Origin: Pseudosulfitobacter koreensis
Lineage (GTDB): Bacteria; Pseudomonadota; Alphaproteobacteria; Rhodobacterales; Rhodobacteraceae
Length of the DNA: 64,000 nt
Direction of reading: 5' to 3'
Assembly (NCBI RefSeq): GCF_024733015.1
Contig: NZ_JANKJG010000007.1
Location: forward strand, 124,001 to 188,000
The position numbers and the translations under genes are program-made. Each line of letters begins with the position of its first letter. Positions within the stretch are counted from its first letter, which is position 1. The notes under the pieces were generated by a model. It was not told the DNA's origin. It did not search any database and saw only the letters and a program-made list of their open reading frames with translations. This document shows positions 16,678-25,615 of the stretch, one piece after another.

Positions 16678-17796
16678 TCAACGCCGGGGCGGCTTGCCCG
16701 TGTTCGGGCCGCGCGACGGGCGCGTGTCCGACGTGCCGCCACGGGCAGGGCGTGCGCTGCCGGGTTTGCTGTCGGCTCTGCCGCCGGGTTTGGGGCCTGC
16801 CTTGCCGCCCGCCGGTTTGCCGCCAAAGCGCTTGCCGTCCGGGCGCTCGGATCGCTCCAACCGCTCCGATGCAGGCTTGCCCACACCAGGTTTTCCAGCA
16901 CCGGGCTTCCCAGAGCTGAACGTCCGCCCCGCAGGCTTACCGCCCGCAAAGGTGCCACCACCCGAACGCGCAGCCGCACCGGGCCGCTGGCCGGAAGTCT
17001 TCGGCCCGCCGGGGCGTTTGACCACGGGTTTCTTCACGGCCGTCCCCGTCGGTGCCACCTCCAGCGCCTCCAGCCCCAACTGATCGCGCAGGATCTTGCG
17101 GCGTATTTCCTCCACCGCACCCGGCTTCAGATCGCCCAGCTGGAACGGACCATAGCTGACGCGGATCAGCCGGTTCACGCTCAGCCCGATCTCTTCCATC
17201 GCGCGGCGGATCTCGCGGTTCTTGCCTTCGCGCAGACCCACGGTCAGCCAGGCGTTCGCGCCCTGCTGGCGGTCCAGCGTCACCTGCATCGGCTGGAATC
17301 GCTCGCCGTCGGCGGTGATCCCGTCGCGCAGGGGGGTGAACGTGTCCTCGGTCGGGCGCCCGTTGACCCGCACCCGGTAGCGCCGCAGCCAGCCGGTCGA
17401 GGGCAGCTCCAGCTTGCGCTTGATCCCGCCATCGTTCGTCAGCAGCAGCAACCCCTCCGAGTTGATGTCCAGTCGCCCGACGCTCATCACCCGCGGCATG
17501 TCCTCGGGCAGGTCGTCAAAGATGGTCTTGCGGCCCTTTTCGTCGGAATCGGTCGCCACCAGCCCGACAGGCTTGTGATAAAGCCACAGGCGTTCGTGTT
17601 CCGGCTCGGCCACCGGCTTGCCGTCCACCACGATCACGTCGGTGGGCATGACGTTCAGCGCGGGGCTGTCGATCTGCACGCCGTTGACGGTGACCCGTCC
17701 GGCTTCGATCATGCGTTCGGCCTCGCGGCGGCTGGCGACGCCTGCGCGGCTGAGGACTTTGGCGATGCGGTCGCCCTGAGGTGTGTCTGTGCTCAT
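16678..17796 (-). CDS. 16S/23S rRNA pseudouridine synthase (RsuA/RluB family)
   Basis: 372 residues. S4 RNA-binding domain at the start ([31 protein letters not shown]), then the pseudouridine synthase domain with catalytic Asp in [17 protein letters not shown] and the [14 protein letters not shown] motif. After about residue 250 the protein turns into a long Gly/Lys/Pro/Arg-rich, probably disordered basic tail. It isomerises a uridine in ribosomal RNA; RluB-like (23S) is more likely than RsuA, but this is not certain. Start 17796 matches the family N-terminus; the open frame upstream is antisense to tadA. Divergent from tadA with 63 bases between starts. Confidence 0.9.
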   Translation of the reverse strand: MSTDTPQGDRIAKVLSRAGVASRREAERMIEAGRVTVNGVQIDSPALNVMPTDVIVVDGKPVAEPEHERLWLYHKPVGLVATDSDEKGRKTIFDDLPEDMPRVMSVGRLDINSEGLLLLTNDGGIKRKLELPSTGWLRRYRVRVNGRPTEDTFTPLRDGITADGERFQPMQVTLDRQQGANAWLTVGLREGKNREIRRAMEEIGLSVNRLIRVSYGPFQLGDLKPGAVEEIRRKILRDQLGLEALEVAPTGTAVKKPVVKRPGGPKTSGQRPGAAARSGGGTFAGGKPAGRTFSSGKPGAGKPGVGKPASERLERSERPDGKRFGGKPAGGKAGPKPGGRADSKPGSARPARGGTSDTRPSRGPNTGKPPRR

Positions 17797-17859
17797 GCAG
17801 TGCGGCATAGAGCAATTCGCGACCTTGCGAAAGCGTCCGTGATCGGGGCATGTGAAGGT

Positions 17860-18309
17860 ATGAGTTTTCGCAGCTTCATGGACCGCGCACTGGATGCCGC
17901 CGCCGCCGCCGCCCTGCGCGGCGAGGTGCCCGTGGGTGCCGTGATCGTCGACCCCATGGGGCAAGTTGTGGCCGTCGCAGGCAACCGCACCCGCGAGATG
18001 TGCGACCCCACGGGCCACGCCGAGATATTGGCGATCCGCGCCGCCTGTGCCGCCGCCCGGTCGGAACGGCTGGTGGGATACGATCTCTATGTCACGCTGG
18101 AACCCTGCGCGATGTGCGCCGCCGCCATCGCCGCCGCGCGCATCGGTCGGCTTTACTACGGTGCCTCCGACCCAAAGTCAGGCGGCGTGGCCCAAGGCGC
18201 ACGGGTCTTCGCCCATCCGCAAAGCCACCACAGCCCCGAAGTCTACGACGGCATCGCCGCCGTCGAGGCAGAAGCGATGCTGAAAGCGTTCTTTGCGGAG
18301 CGGCGGTAG
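17860..18309 (+). CDS. tadA: tRNA adenosine(34) deaminase
   Basis: 149 residues of the cytidine/deoxycytidylate deaminase fold. Zinc and proton-shuttle motif HAE at 53-55 (TGHAEILAI) and the second zinc motif PCAMC (Cys 83 and 86), followed by [17 protein letters not shown], diagnostic of TadA. It converts A34 to inosine in tRNA-Arg(ACG). Start ATG 17860 has GAAGG just upstream. Normal length. Divergent from the pseudouridine synthase gene; convergent with the MBL-fold gene downstream. Confidence 0.96.
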   Translation: MSFRSFMDRALDAAAAAALRGEVPVGAVIVDPMGQVVAVAGNRTREMCDPTGHAEILAIRAACAAARSERLVGYDLYVTLEPCAMCAAAIAAARIGRLYYGASDPKSGGVAQGARVFAHPQSHHSPEVYDGIAAVEAEAMLKAFFAERR

Positions 18310-18444
18310 GTTACGTCAATCTAGGCCAGTGCGTAGCGGAACACAGGGCAGCGCCTGACCGCGGGTGGGCGCGGATACCTACGTTCATGCCACTTTATGT
18401 CACCGCCTTGGCTCGACGATGAAGAAGCACACAACGGTGAGGAA

Positions 18445-18498
18445 GCGCCCGCCCGTCGTGCTGAAAGCACGCCTTTGGCGTGACGGGCGGTCGGGCGC
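18445..18498. repeat. Structured intergenic element (three-way-junction-like inverted repeats)
   Basis: Between the convergent tadA and MBL-fold genes. CGCCCGTC (18450-18457) pairs with GACGGGCG (18482-18489), extended outward by GCGCC/GGCGC with a small bulge. Inside it sit two hairpins: GTGCT-GAA-AGCAC (18458-18470) and GCC-TTT-GGC (18471-18479). A related inverted copy of GGGCAGCGCC lies at about 18349-18358 versus GGCGCTGCCC at about 18494-18503. This looks like a dispersed palindromic element or a bidirectional transcription end, not a gene. Confidence 0.45.
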
Positions 18499-18544
18499 TG
18501 CCCGGCGGCACTGCGTGCCTTGATTCCGGGCTTTGGTGCTGATC

Positions 18545-19237
18545 CTAAACCTCGATCGCCTCCAGCAACTGCGGCTCGATCACATTGACCCCCGGCAACC
18601 CGTCGATCAACACCGTCGCATCCTGCGCCAGCAGCGGGAAGGTGCGGTAATGACACGGGATCACCGTCTTGAAATTGAAATACCGCTTCGCCGCATAGGC
18701 CGCCGCCGCCATGTCCATGGTGAAATGTCCGCCCGCCGACAGGATGCCGATGTCGGGTTTGTAGTAATCGCCCATCCATTCCATGTCGGCCATGATGTCG
18801 GTGTCGCCCGAGACATAGATGCACTTGCCTTCGCCCCGGATGATGAACCCGCATTCCTGCCCCATGTAGACCGGCGTGTCGCCCTCCATGATCGACGACG
18901 AATGCGATGCAGGCACCAGCGTCACCGAAACCTTGCCCAGCCGGATCGTGCCGCCCCGGTTGAACGCATTGCCCTCGACCGCGCCCTGCGACACCAGATA
19001 CCCCACCAGCTCGACAATCCCCGACACCGGCACGCCGCTGTCCTTGCTCAGTGACGCCACATCCTGCGTGTGGTCGAAATGCCCGTGCGTCACCAGAATC
19101 TGCGTGGCCCCTTTGCAGGCGTCGCGCGCGGCACCGTCGTCCAGCATCGGATTGCCGGTCAGCCAGGGATCAATCAGCAGCACCTGATCCTCGATTTCAA
19201 TGCGGAACGATCCGTGCCCCAGCCAGATGATATTCAT
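18545..19237 (-). CDS. UPF0173 family metal-dependent hydrolase (MBL fold)
   Basis: 230 residues with the metallo-beta-lactamase fold motif HGHFDH (His51 to His56) after a short N-terminus MNIIWLGHGSFRIE. A further metal ligand region lies at PASHSSS, then YVSGDTDIMADME, GGHFTMDM and a C-terminal IPCHYRTF. The family (COG2220-like) is widespread; the substrate is unknown. Start 19237 is supported by GGGAGAAG 6-13 bases upstream. It stands alone on the minus strand between tadA (convergent) and gatC (divergent). Confidence 0.93.
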   Translation of the reverse strand: MNIIWLGHGSFRIEIEDQVLLIDPWLTGNPMLDDGAARDACKGATQILVTHGHFDHTQDVASLSKDSGVPVSGIVELVGYLVSQGAVEGNAFNRGGTIRLGKVSVTLVPASHSSSIMEGDTPVYMGQECGFIIRGEGKCIYVSGDTDIMADMEWMGDYYKPDIGILSAGGHFTMDMAAAAYAAKRYFNFKTVIPCHYRTFPLLAQDATVLIDGLPGVNVIEPQLLEAIEV

Positions 19238-19472
19238 AAATCTTCTCCCTTTGTAGTCCGGCCATACTATAGGGCGTCCAAACTGTTTGGGCAGCCCGCC
19301 GCCGCATTTTTCCTCCACCCCATCGGCAGCGCGGCGGCAGCCTCCTCACGCGGCACCAGACGTTTTTGCCCCGCAATCGCGCGCATTGCACCCATGCCCC
19401 GGCGGCGCGCCCCTTGCAGCGTGGCAGAGGGGGCGGTAAAGCGCTTTCCAAGCAGATGAAGGAGAGTTTCCG

Positions 19473-19760
19473 ATGTCGATTGACCAAAGCACCGCCGCCC
19501 GCGTGGCCAAGCTGGCCCGCATCAAGGTGGAAGAAGACGCGCTGCCCGCACTGGCGGCTGAATTCAACACGATCCTCGGCTTCATCGAGCAGTTGAACGA
19601 AGTGGACGTGGACGGCGTCGAGCCGATGACATCCGTGACCCCGCAGCGCCTGACGCGCCGCAAGGATGTGGTGACCGACGGGGGCCAGCAGCCCAAGGTT
19701 CTGGCCAATGCCTCCGACGCCCGCGAAGGATTTTTTGCCGTGCCGAAGGTGGTGGAATAA
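19473..19760 (+). CDS. gatC: Asp-tRNA(Asn)/Glu-tRNA(Gln) amidotransferase subunit C
   Basis: 95 residues: [22 protein letters not shown] and the belt motif [18 protein letters not shown], then the typical tail [27 protein letters not shown]. GatC wraps around GatA and GatB in the GatCAB complex that amidates mischarged Glu-tRNA(Gln) and Asp-tRNA(Asn). AAGGAGAG lies 8-15 bases upstream of the ATG. Its stop overlaps the gatA start (TAATG at 19758-19762). gatB is not in this window. Confidence 0.97.
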   Translation: MSIDQSTAARVAKLARIKVEEDALPALAAEFNTILGFIEQLNEVDVDGVEPMTSVTPQRLTRRKDVVTDGGQQPKVLANASDAREGFFAVPKVVE

Positions 19761-21247
19761 TGACCGATCTCAACACATTGACGCTGGCCGATGCCCGCGA
19801 TGCCCTGCGCCGCGGCGACACCACGTCCAAGGACCTGACCGAAGCCTGCCTCAGGGCCATCGACGGGGCAGGGGCGCTGAACGCCTTCGTCCATCACACG
19901 CCGGAAATCGCACTGGAGCGCGCCGCCGAAGCCGACAAGCGCATCGCCGCAGGTGACGCGCCGGACATGTGTGGCCTGCCCATCGGCATCAAGGATCTGT
20001 TCTGCACCGAAGGCGTGCCCTCGCAGGCCGCCAGCCGCATCCTCGAAGGCTTCCTGCCGCAATACGAATCCACCATCACGGCACAGTTGAAATCCGCAGG
20101 TGCCGTGATGCTGGGCAAGCTCAACATGGACGAATTCGCCATGGGCTCGTCCAATGAAACCTCCGTCTACGGCAACGCGGTGAACCCGTGGCGGCGCAGC
20201 GGCGAGGATACGCAACTGACCCCCGGCGGCTCGTCCGGCGGTTCGGCCTCTGCCGTGGCCGCGGATCTGTGCCTTGCGGCCACCGGCACCGACACCGGCG
20301 GCTCGATCCGCCAGCCTGCGGCCTTCACCGGCATCGTCGGCATCAAGCCGACCTACGGGCGCTGCTCGCGCTGGGGCGTGGTGGCCTTTGCCTCCTCGCT
20401 GGATCAGGCCGGCCCGATGACCAAGACCGTGCGCGACAGCGCGATCATGCTGGGTGCCATGTGCGGCCACGACCCCAGGGACAGCACCAGCGCCAACCTG
20501 CCCGTGCCCGACTTCGAGGCGGCGCTGACCGGCGACATCCGTGGCAAGAAGATCGGCATCCCGCGCGAATACCGCATGGACGGCATGCCCGCCGACATCG
20601 AAAAGCTGTGGGACGACGGTGCCGCCATGCTGCGCGACGCCGGGGCCGAGATCGTCGACATCACCCTGCCGCACACCAAATACGCGTTGCCCGCCTATTA
20701 CGTGATCGCCCCCGCCGAGGCATCGTCGAACCTCGCACGCTATGACGGCGTGCGCTTTGGCCACCGCGCCAGGCTCGATCATGGCGACGGCATCACCGAG
20801 ATGTACGAGAAAACCCGCGCCGAAGGCTTCGGCGCCGAGGTGCAGCGCCGCGTGATGGTGGGCACCTACGTGCTCTCCGCAGGCTTCTACGACGCCTATT
20901 ACAACCGCGCCCGCAAGGTCCGCACGCTGATAAAGAAAGACTTCGAGGACGTCTTTGCCCAAGGTGTCGACGCGATCCTGACACCGGCGACCCCCTCCGC
21001 CGCCTTCGGTCTGGGCGAAATGAGCGATGCCGATCCGGTGCAGATGTACCTCAACGACGTCTTCACCGTCACCGTCAACATGGCGGGCCTGCCGGGCATC
21101 GCCGTGCCGACGGGGCTCGACAAGCAAGGGCTCCCCTTGGGCCTGCAACTGATCGGACGGCCCTGGGAAGAGGCGGATTTGCTGTCTTCCGCCTATGCGC
21201 TCGAACAGGCCGCAGGCTTTGTGGCAAAACCGGGCAAATGGTGGTAA
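19760..21247 (+). CDS. gatA: Asp-tRNA(Asn)/Glu-tRNA(Gln) amidotransferase subunit A
   Basis: 495 residues, full length. Amidase-signature triad is visible: Lys78 (GIKDLF), Ser158 in GGSSGGS, nucleophile Ser182 in [11 protein letters not shown]. It hydrolyses glutamine and passes ammonia to GatB for transamidation of the misacylated tRNA. Translationally coupled to gatC. The C-terminus ([31 protein letters not shown]) is canonical. The next gene begins 50 bases downstream. Confidence 0.98.
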   Translation: MTDLNTLTLADARDALRRGDTTSKDLTEACLRAIDGAGALNAFVHHTPEIALERAAEADKRIAAGDAPDMCGLPIGIKDLFCTEGVPSQAASRILEGFLPQYESTITAQLKSAGAVMLGKLNMDEFAMGSSNETSVYGNAVNPWRRSGEDTQLTPGGSSGGSASAVAADLCLAATGTDTGGSIRQPAAFTGIVGIKPTYGRCSRWGVVAFASSLDQAGPMTKTVRDSAIMLGAMCGHDPRDSTSANLPVPDFEAALTGDIRGKKIGIPREYRMDGMPADIEKLWDDGAAMLRDAGAEIVDITLPHTKYALPAYYVIAPAEASSNLARYDGVRFGHRARLDHGDGITEMYEKTRAEGFGAEVQRRVMVGTYVLSAGFYDAYYNRARKVRTLIKKDFEDVFAQGVDAILTPATPSAAFGLGEMSDADPVQMYLNDVFTVTVNMAGLPGIAVPTGLDKQGLPLGLQLIGRPWEEADLLSSAYALEQAAGFVAKPGKWW

Positions 21248-21297
21248 CACCCTCCCAAACAGTGGGCGCAGACCCACGCAACCGGGCAGAGATGCAC

Positions 21298-22002
21298 ATG
21301 AAACACTTTCTGATGGTCGCCGCAGTCGGCGCTTTGGCCGCATGTCAGCCCGCGATACCCGACAGCGCTGCGGGCGTGGGCTTCGACACGATGGGCCCCG
21401 CCGTGCCGCCCGCACCTTCGGTCTCCAGCCAGCCTTTGGGCGCCGCATCGACATCGCAGACGCCCGGCAGCAGCGGCGCGCGGGGCGGCTTCGATCCCGA
21501 TCTGGTCGCCGCATCGCTGGCCGAGGATGACGCCGCAGCCGCCCTGAACTCGGGCCGCGAGGTGGTCAATGCCAGCCCCTCGAACCCGGCACCCGCGACG
21601 TTCAGCAATCCCGGCATCTCGGACGAGAACAACTTTGACGCCGTGGCCGCGCGCCAGACCATCGAAAGCGACAAGGCCCGCATCGCGCAGAACCGCGCGC
21701 AATACGAAGTGATCCAGCCCACGGCCCTGCCGTCGCGCAGCGACGCCGCTGGCCCCAACGTGGTCGAATACGCGCTGCAGACCAACCACCCTCGCGGCAC
21801 CAAGGTGCACACGCGCATCGGCCTCGGCGGTCAGTCCAAGATGGCCCGCAATTGCGCCGACTACGCCAGCGACGATGACGCCCAGGCCGATTTCCTGGCC
21901 CGTGGCGGCCCGCAGCGCGACCGCAAGGGGCTCGATCCCGATGGCGACGGCTATGCCTGCAACTGGGACCCGGCCCTCTACCGGCGCGCCGCGCGCGGCT
22001 GA
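21298..22002 (+). CDS. Excalibur calcium-binding domain lipoprotein
   Basis: 234 residues. Lipoprotein signal (MKHFLMVAAVGALAAC), then a long low-complexity Ala/Ser/Pro region, then a C-terminal Excalibur domain: NCADYASDDDAQADFLARGG and GLDPDGDGYACNWDP, with the DxDxDGxxC calcium loop and paired cysteines. It should be anchored in the envelope facing the periplasm. Function unknown; Excalibur domains often sit on secreted nucleases and cell-wall proteins. Start 21298 is chosen because it begins directly at the signal peptide; ATG 21292, two codons upstream, is also possible. Confidence 0.85.
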   Translation: MKHFLMVAAVGALAACQPAIPDSAAGVGFDTMGPAVPPAPSVSSQPLGAASTSQTPGSSGARGGFDPDLVAASLAEDDAAAALNSGREVVNASPSNPAPATFSNPGISDENNFDAVAARQTIESDKARIAQNRAQYEVIQPTALPSRSDAAGPNVVEYALQTNHPRGTKVHTRIGLGGQSKMARNCADYASDDDAQADFLARGGPQRDRKGLDPDGDGYACNWDPALYRRAARG

Positions 22003-22035
22003 ACCCGCCCGTTGCAGTTCCCCGCATAGATCCCC

Positions 22036-22692
22036 GTGCAAATTCACAGCCACCCCTCCCCCAATTGCGGCCCCCGCAGGGACGGGTTGCTGCCCGGGCT
22101 GGTGGTGATCCACTACACCGCGATGCAGGGCGCCCAGGCCGCGCTCGAGCGCCTCTGCGACCCCGCGTTCGAGGTCTCCGCCCACTACCTGATCGCCGAG
22201 GATGGCACCGTGACCTGCATGGTGCCCGAACACCTGCGCGCCTGGCACGCGGGTGCCGGGCATTGGGCCGGGCAGGGCGACGTCAATTCCCGCTCGATCG
22301 GGATCGAACTCGACAACGACGGCCGGCGCCCCTTTGCCGAGCCCCAGATGCAAAACCTCGAAGCCTTGCTGCGCGGCATCCTGCGGCGCTGGTCGATCCC
22401 GCCTGAGGGCGTCATCGGTCACTCCGACATGGCCCCCGGTCGCAAATCCGACCCCGGTCCGCATTTCGACTGGCCCCGGCTCGAGGCCGCAGGCCTTGCA
22501 GCCCCGCGCGGCACCGGCGCACCGGACCAAAAACCAGACCTTGATACCTTCCGCGCAGCCGCCCGCGCCGCAGGCTACACCGCCGATGTCTCCGATGCCG
22601 ACCTGCTTGCCGCCGTGCGCCTGCGCTACCGCCCGCAGGCCACCGGGCCGCTCAGCCCGCAGGACTACGCGCCCCTTCATCTTGCCCGTTAA
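22036..22692 (+). CDS. N-acetylmuramoyl-L-alanine amidase, AmpD/Amidase_2 type
   Basis: 218 residues of the zinc amidase_2 fold: LVVIHYTAMQ (first His ligand), VSAHYLIAEDGTV, AWHAGAGHW, SIGIELDNDG, then GVIGHSDMAPGRKSDPGPHFDW carrying the second His and the Asp/Cys-position ligand. A short C-terminal tail (FRAAARAAGYTADVSDADLLAAVRLRYRP) resembles a truncated peptidoglycan-binding domain. It cleaves the lactyl-Ala bond in muropeptides. No signal peptide is seen, so it probably recycles anhydro-muropeptides in the cytoplasm like AmpD. Starts 33 bases after the lipoprotein stop; rnpB follows. Confidence 0.92.
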   Translation: MQIHSHPSPNCGPRRDGLLPGLVVIHYTAMQGAQAALERLCDPAFEVSAHYLIAEDGTVTCMVPEHLRAWHAGAGHWAGQGDVNSRSIGIELDNDGRRPFAEPQMQNLEALLRGILRRWSIPPEGVIGHSDMAPGRKSDPGPHFDWPRLEAAGLAAPRGTGAPDQKPDLDTFRAAARAAGYTADVSDADLLAAVRLRYRPQATGPLSPQDYAPLHLAR

Positions 22693-22772
22693 ACTCCCCC
22701 CAGAGGGCCGATCCGCCCCAAACCACAGCTTTGCCCATTGACGCGCGCCCGCCCGACCGTCTAAGCCGCCCG

Positions 22773-23185
22773 AGCGCGGAAGGCTGGATGGCCGCGGGGG
22801 ACAGGGGCGACCCTGACCTTCGAGGAAAGTCCGGACTCCACAAAGCAACGGTGCCGGGTAACGCCCGGCGGGGGCAACCCCAGGGAAAGCGCCACAGAGA
22901 ACAGACCGCCTTCATGCGGATCGGGCAACCGACATCACATGGGGGTAAGGGTGAAACGGTGGAGTAAGAGACCACCGCGGGACGGGCAACCGGACCGGCA
23001 CGGCAAGCCCCACCGGGAGCAATGCCAAATAGGGACCGCGTGTGGCGCAAGCCGCAGGGCCGCTTTGGCCCGAGCAGGTCCGGGTTGGCAGCTAGAGGCG
23101 CAGGGGTAACTCTGGGCCAAGATGAATGGCCATCCACGGGGGGCAACCCTCGGGACAAAATCCGGCTTACAGGCCTTCCGCGCAT
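22773..23185 (+). ncRNA. rnpB: RNase P RNA (bacterial class A)
   Basis: The universal P4/J3-4 core GAGGAAAGTCCGGACTCC is at about 22822-22839, and the 3' core GGACAAAATCCGGCTTACAG is at about 23152-23171. P1 closes the molecule: GCGCGGAAGGC (22774-22784) pairs with GCCTTCCGCGC (23173-23183). Internal signatures CAGAGAACAGACCGCC and GGGTAAGGGTGAAACGGTGGAGTAAGAGACCACCG are also present. Length of about 410 is normal for alphaproteobacteria. It is the catalytic RNA that matures tRNA 5' ends. Exact ends are set from P1 pairing only. Confidence 0.97.
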
Positions 23186-23311
23186 TACTTCCCGCAATTG
23201 TGGCACCCACACTGATTTTGCGGTTGACTCACCCCCCGATCTGCTTAGAAGGCGGGGTTCAGGAATTACGCGCCCGCCTACCGAGGCCACCGGCGCAGCA
23301 GGAGAAGAGAC

Positions 23312-23479
23312 ATGGCGAAGCCAACCACGATCAAGATCCGTCTGAACTCGTCCGCGGGCACAGGCCACTTCTACGTCACCAAGAAAAACGCACGCACGAT
23401 GACCGAGAAAATGACAACTCGCAAATACGACCCCGTCGCGCGCAAGCACGTTGAATACAAGGAAGGCAAGATCAAGTAA
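23312..23479 (+). CDS. rpmG: 50S ribosomal protein L33
   Basis: 55 codons: [20 protein letters not shown], then [14 protein letters not shown] and a Lys-rich tail ending EGKIK. This is the zinc-free (Cys-lacking) form of L33, usual in proteobacteria. A strong AGGAGAAGAG lies just before the ATG. It directly follows rnpB with about 126 bases between, and is followed by a rho-independent terminator at 23507-23534. Confidence 0.97.
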   Translation: MAKPTTIKIRLNSSAGTGHFYVTKKNARTMTEKMTTRKYDPVARKHVEYKEGKIK

Positions 23480-23506
23480 GATCGCCTCTCCGACCTCGAT
23501 ACGCAG

Positions 23507-23534
23507 GGCCGCGCCGCAAGGACGCGGCCTTTTG
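23507..23534 (+). terminator. Rho-independent terminator after rpmG
   Basis: Stem GGCCGCG (23507-23513) / CGCGGCC (23523-23529) with a GC-rich loop and TTTT immediately after, 28 bases beyond the rpmG stop. Confidence 0.85.
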
Positions 23535-23841
23535 CGTCTCTATACCCCCCGCGCATCCGTGCAGCGTCAGGCCCGACCCGCCGCCCAGGCGCGCAGCTCC
23601 TTAGAGGGCCACGGACAGGGCGCTACGGACGGGGCGCCACGGACAGCGTCACACGCAAGCCCGCACACAGCGCCACGTCTACGCGCCACTGACCCCCCGG
23701 GGCACCCCCAGCCGCCAACGCACCGCCACGCGCCCTGCGCGCCTGCCACAGCCTTGCCGCTGATGCCCTGCCAGTCCGCGCAGGCCACCCGCACCACCAA
23801 GCGATTCTTGCGCTTGATCTCCTTCGCCGGGCGGGCCTTCC
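23535..23841. other. Non-coding stretch with short imperfect repeats
   Basis: About 307 bases between the rpmG terminator and the 3' end of the GNAT gene. No believable gene on either strand: the frames are Arg/Pro/Gly-rich and lack ribosome sites. It contains three imperfect copies of GGCGC-[C/T]ACGGAC between about 23606 and 23645. Otherwise I see nothing recognisable. Confidence 0.5.
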
Positions 23842-24309
23842 CTACACGACACCGTCCGCAACCACGGTCACCGGCTCCAGCCCCGCCTGCGCCATCGTGC
23901 GCGCCGACGCTTTATTGAATGCGCCGTAACTCACCGTGATCTGTCCGATGCCCGCCGCGCGACACCCGGCCCGCATATGGGCGATCAGCGCCGCCGCGAT
24001 GCCCTTGCGACGGTGCCCTGCGTCAACGCAGATGTGGTGCAGCACCGCCCGGTGCCGGGCAGGCTTCAGCACCGAAGCCGCGCGCCGCTCCTCTTCATAG
24101 ATCAGGTACCCCACGGGCGCGGATGGGTCACCCGCCACCAGCGCCGTGATGTACGGCTCGGCCAGCCAATCGGTCAGGAACCCGCGCAGCACCGAAGGTG
24201 CAGGCGTCGGCAGGTAGTGCGTGGGCTGGTGTGCGACGTGCAGGTCATGCACCTGCCGCAAGAGAGGCTCCAGCACTCCGGCGTGAGCAGCGGGCAGGGT
24301 GGTGATCAT
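23842..24309 (-). CDS. GNAT family N-acetyltransferase
   Basis: 155 residues with the acetyl-CoA binding motif HHICVDAGHRRKGIAAALIAHM (R-R-x-G-I-A) and a C-terminal QITVSYGAFNKASARTMAQAGLEPV typical of GNAT strand 5 and helix 4. The substrate cannot be inferred. Start 24309 is chosen for GGAGA about 8 bases upstream. It lies downstream of the BI-1-like gene on the same strand, but a terminator (24346-24374) separates them. Confidence 0.87.
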   Translation of the reverse strand: MITTLPAAHAGVLEPLLRQVHDLHVAHQPTHYLPTPAPSVLRGFLTDWLAEPYITALVAGDPSAPVGYLIYEEERRAASVLKPARHRAVLHHICVDAGHRRKGIAAALIAHMRAGCRAAGIGQITVSYGAFNKASARTMAQAGLEPVTVVADGVV

Positions 24310-24345
24310 GGCATCGTTCTCCAGGGACAAAAGGCAGCGCACAAA

Positions 24346-24374
24346 CAAAAAGGGCCGGTCCTGCGACCAGCCCT
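24346..24374 (-). terminator. Rho-independent terminator after the BI-1-like gene (minus strand)
   Basis: Minus-strand stem AGGGCTGGTC-GCAG-GACCGGCCCT (plus positions 24351-24374, one mismatch) followed by a T run (plus-strand A's 24347-24351). It sits 30 bases past the stop of the BI-1-like gene. Confidence 0.8.
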
Positions 24375-24403
24375 TCCGAAAAAACGTGCCGTTGGCTTCT
24401 GCG

Positions 24404-25141
24404 TTATTCGCGGTTGCCGAACAGTTGCAGCAGGAACATGAACATGTTGATGAAGTCCAGGTACAGGTTCAACGCGCCCATGATCGCCGCCTTGCCCAGC
24501 CATTCGGTGTCGGCATGTGCGGCGTGCTGGATGTAGTCGTTCTTGATCTTCTGCGTGTCATAGGCGGTTAGACCGGCAAAGATCAGCACGCCCAGGATCG
24601 ACACTGCGAACATGATCGCAGGCGATTGCAGGAAGATGTTCACGATCGAGGCGACCAGGATACCGATCACGCCCATGATCAGGAACGAACCCCAACCCGA
24701 GATGTCCTTCTTGGTGGTGTAGCCCCAAAGCGACAGACCCGCGAAGGCGATCGAGGTGATCAGGAACACCTGTGCGATGGACATGCCGGTGAAGGCCACG
24801 AAGATCCAGCTCAGCGACAGGCCCATGACGGACGCGAAGGCGTAGAAGAACAGCTGCGCGCCGGCGGCCGACAGCTTGTTGATTGCAGCACCGAAGGCAA
24901 AGACCATGCCCAGCGGCGCGAACATCACGATCCAGCCCAGAATGTTGGGTTGCAGCGTCGCCGGATCACGGAACACGCTCAGCAACGCGGGGTTCGAGCC
25001 GACGGCCCAGGCCACGAGGAAGGTGAGCAGCATGCCCACGGACATGGTGCCGTAGACTTTGTTCATGTGGGCGCGAAGCCCCTGGTCGATCTCGGCAGCA
25101 CGCGTGCCTGCTGCTGTCCGGATCGTGTTGATATCAGCCAT
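24404..25141 (-). CDS. Bax inhibitor-1/YccA family membrane protein
   Basis: 245 residues with seven hydrophobic segments and the BI-1 C-terminal signature (IMFAVSILGVLIFAGLTAYDTQKIKNDY, then the final LNLYLDFINMFMFLLQLFGNRE). BI-1/YccA proteins are pH-sensitive cation leak channels or FtsH modulators in the inner membrane. Start 25141 is supported by GGAGG 7 bases upstream. Monocistronic by appearance: its own terminator follows and a 149-base gap separates it from the DUF1127 gene upstream. Confidence 0.95.
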   Translation of the reverse strand: MADINTIRTAAGTRAAEIDQGLRAHMNKVYGTMSVGMLLTFLVAWAVGSNPALLSVFRDPATLQPNILGWIVMFAPLGMVFAFGAAINKLSAAGAQLFFYAFASVMGLSLSWIFVAFTGMSIAQVFLITSIAFAGLSLWGYTTKKDISGWGSFLIMGVIGILVASIVNIFLQSPAIMFAVSILGVLIFAGLTAYDTQKIKNDYIQHAAHADTEWLGKAAIMGALNLYLDFINMFMFLLQLFGNRE

Positions 25142-25290
25142 TAAAGCCTCCATTAAAAACACTGGTGATCCGCAGATTTCAGCCTGCGGTGTTGCGTGTC
25201 CCAAATATCGGGGCGCGCAGGCCATGTTTCAAGTGTTTTCGGAGCCTTCGCCGCTGCTTTTTCGCAGGTTTTGCCTCAAGTCGGCAGGCG

Positions 25291-25506
25291 TCAGGCCTTC
25301 CAGTTTGCAGGCACGTCCCAGATCGGGCGCGACGCTTCGCGATGTGCGTCCTCGGCGGTGACGCCGATATCGTCCAGTGCGGCCTGGTCCAGCCGGGCAA
25401 GCGCGCGGCGCGACAGCCACAGGCCCAGAAGGCTGCCACGGCTGCGGCGGGTGGGATCTGCGCTTGTAAACAGGGGCGAGCGGGCAATGAGATCGGTCAT
25501 GGTCAT
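25291..25506 (-). CDS. DUF1127 small protein
   Basis: 71 residues. The second half is the DUF1127 (YjiS-like) motif: WLSRRALARLDQAALDDIGVTAEDAHREASRPIWDVP. DUF1127 proteins are small, Arg-rich and in several alphaproteobacteria bind RNA or affect phosphate and stress physiology. Start 25506 has AAAGGAT about 8 bases upstream; ATG 25500 is an alternative. It is divergent from a LysR gene, and the intergenic region holds two ATC-N9-GAT boxes, so it is probably a target of that regulator. Confidence 0.9.
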   Translation of the reverse strand: MTMTDLIARSPLFTSADPTRRSRGSLLGLWLSRRALARLDQAALDDIGVTAEDAHREASRPIWDVPANWKA

Positions 25507-25548
25507 GGTGTCTATCCTTTATCGGTCCGTATGAAACGTCGGGTTCTT

Positions 25549-25563
25549 ATCAATTCTGTTGAT
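25549..25563. promoter_or_regulatory. LysR-type box ATCAA-TTCTG-TTGAT (site 1)
   Basis: Perfect inverted repeat ATCAA-N5-TTGAT, which contains the LysR T-N11-A / ATC-N9-GAT pattern. It lies between the divergent DUF1127 and lysR genes. The second copy is centred 67 bases away at 25616-25630. Confidence 0.65.
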
Positions 25564-25615
25564 GTATATGCCAATTCATGTAACATTTTTAAAACGAATG
25601 TTTGTGCTGCGATGC

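Noticed and set aside
19346-22848. Long minus-strand frames opposite gatA, the Excalibur lipoprotein and the amidase
   Set aside because: Shadows of well-supported plus-strand genes; composition typical of antisense frames.
22731-23454. Several small open frames within and around rnpB
   Set aside because: They lie on RNase P RNA or are the wrong frames of rpmG.
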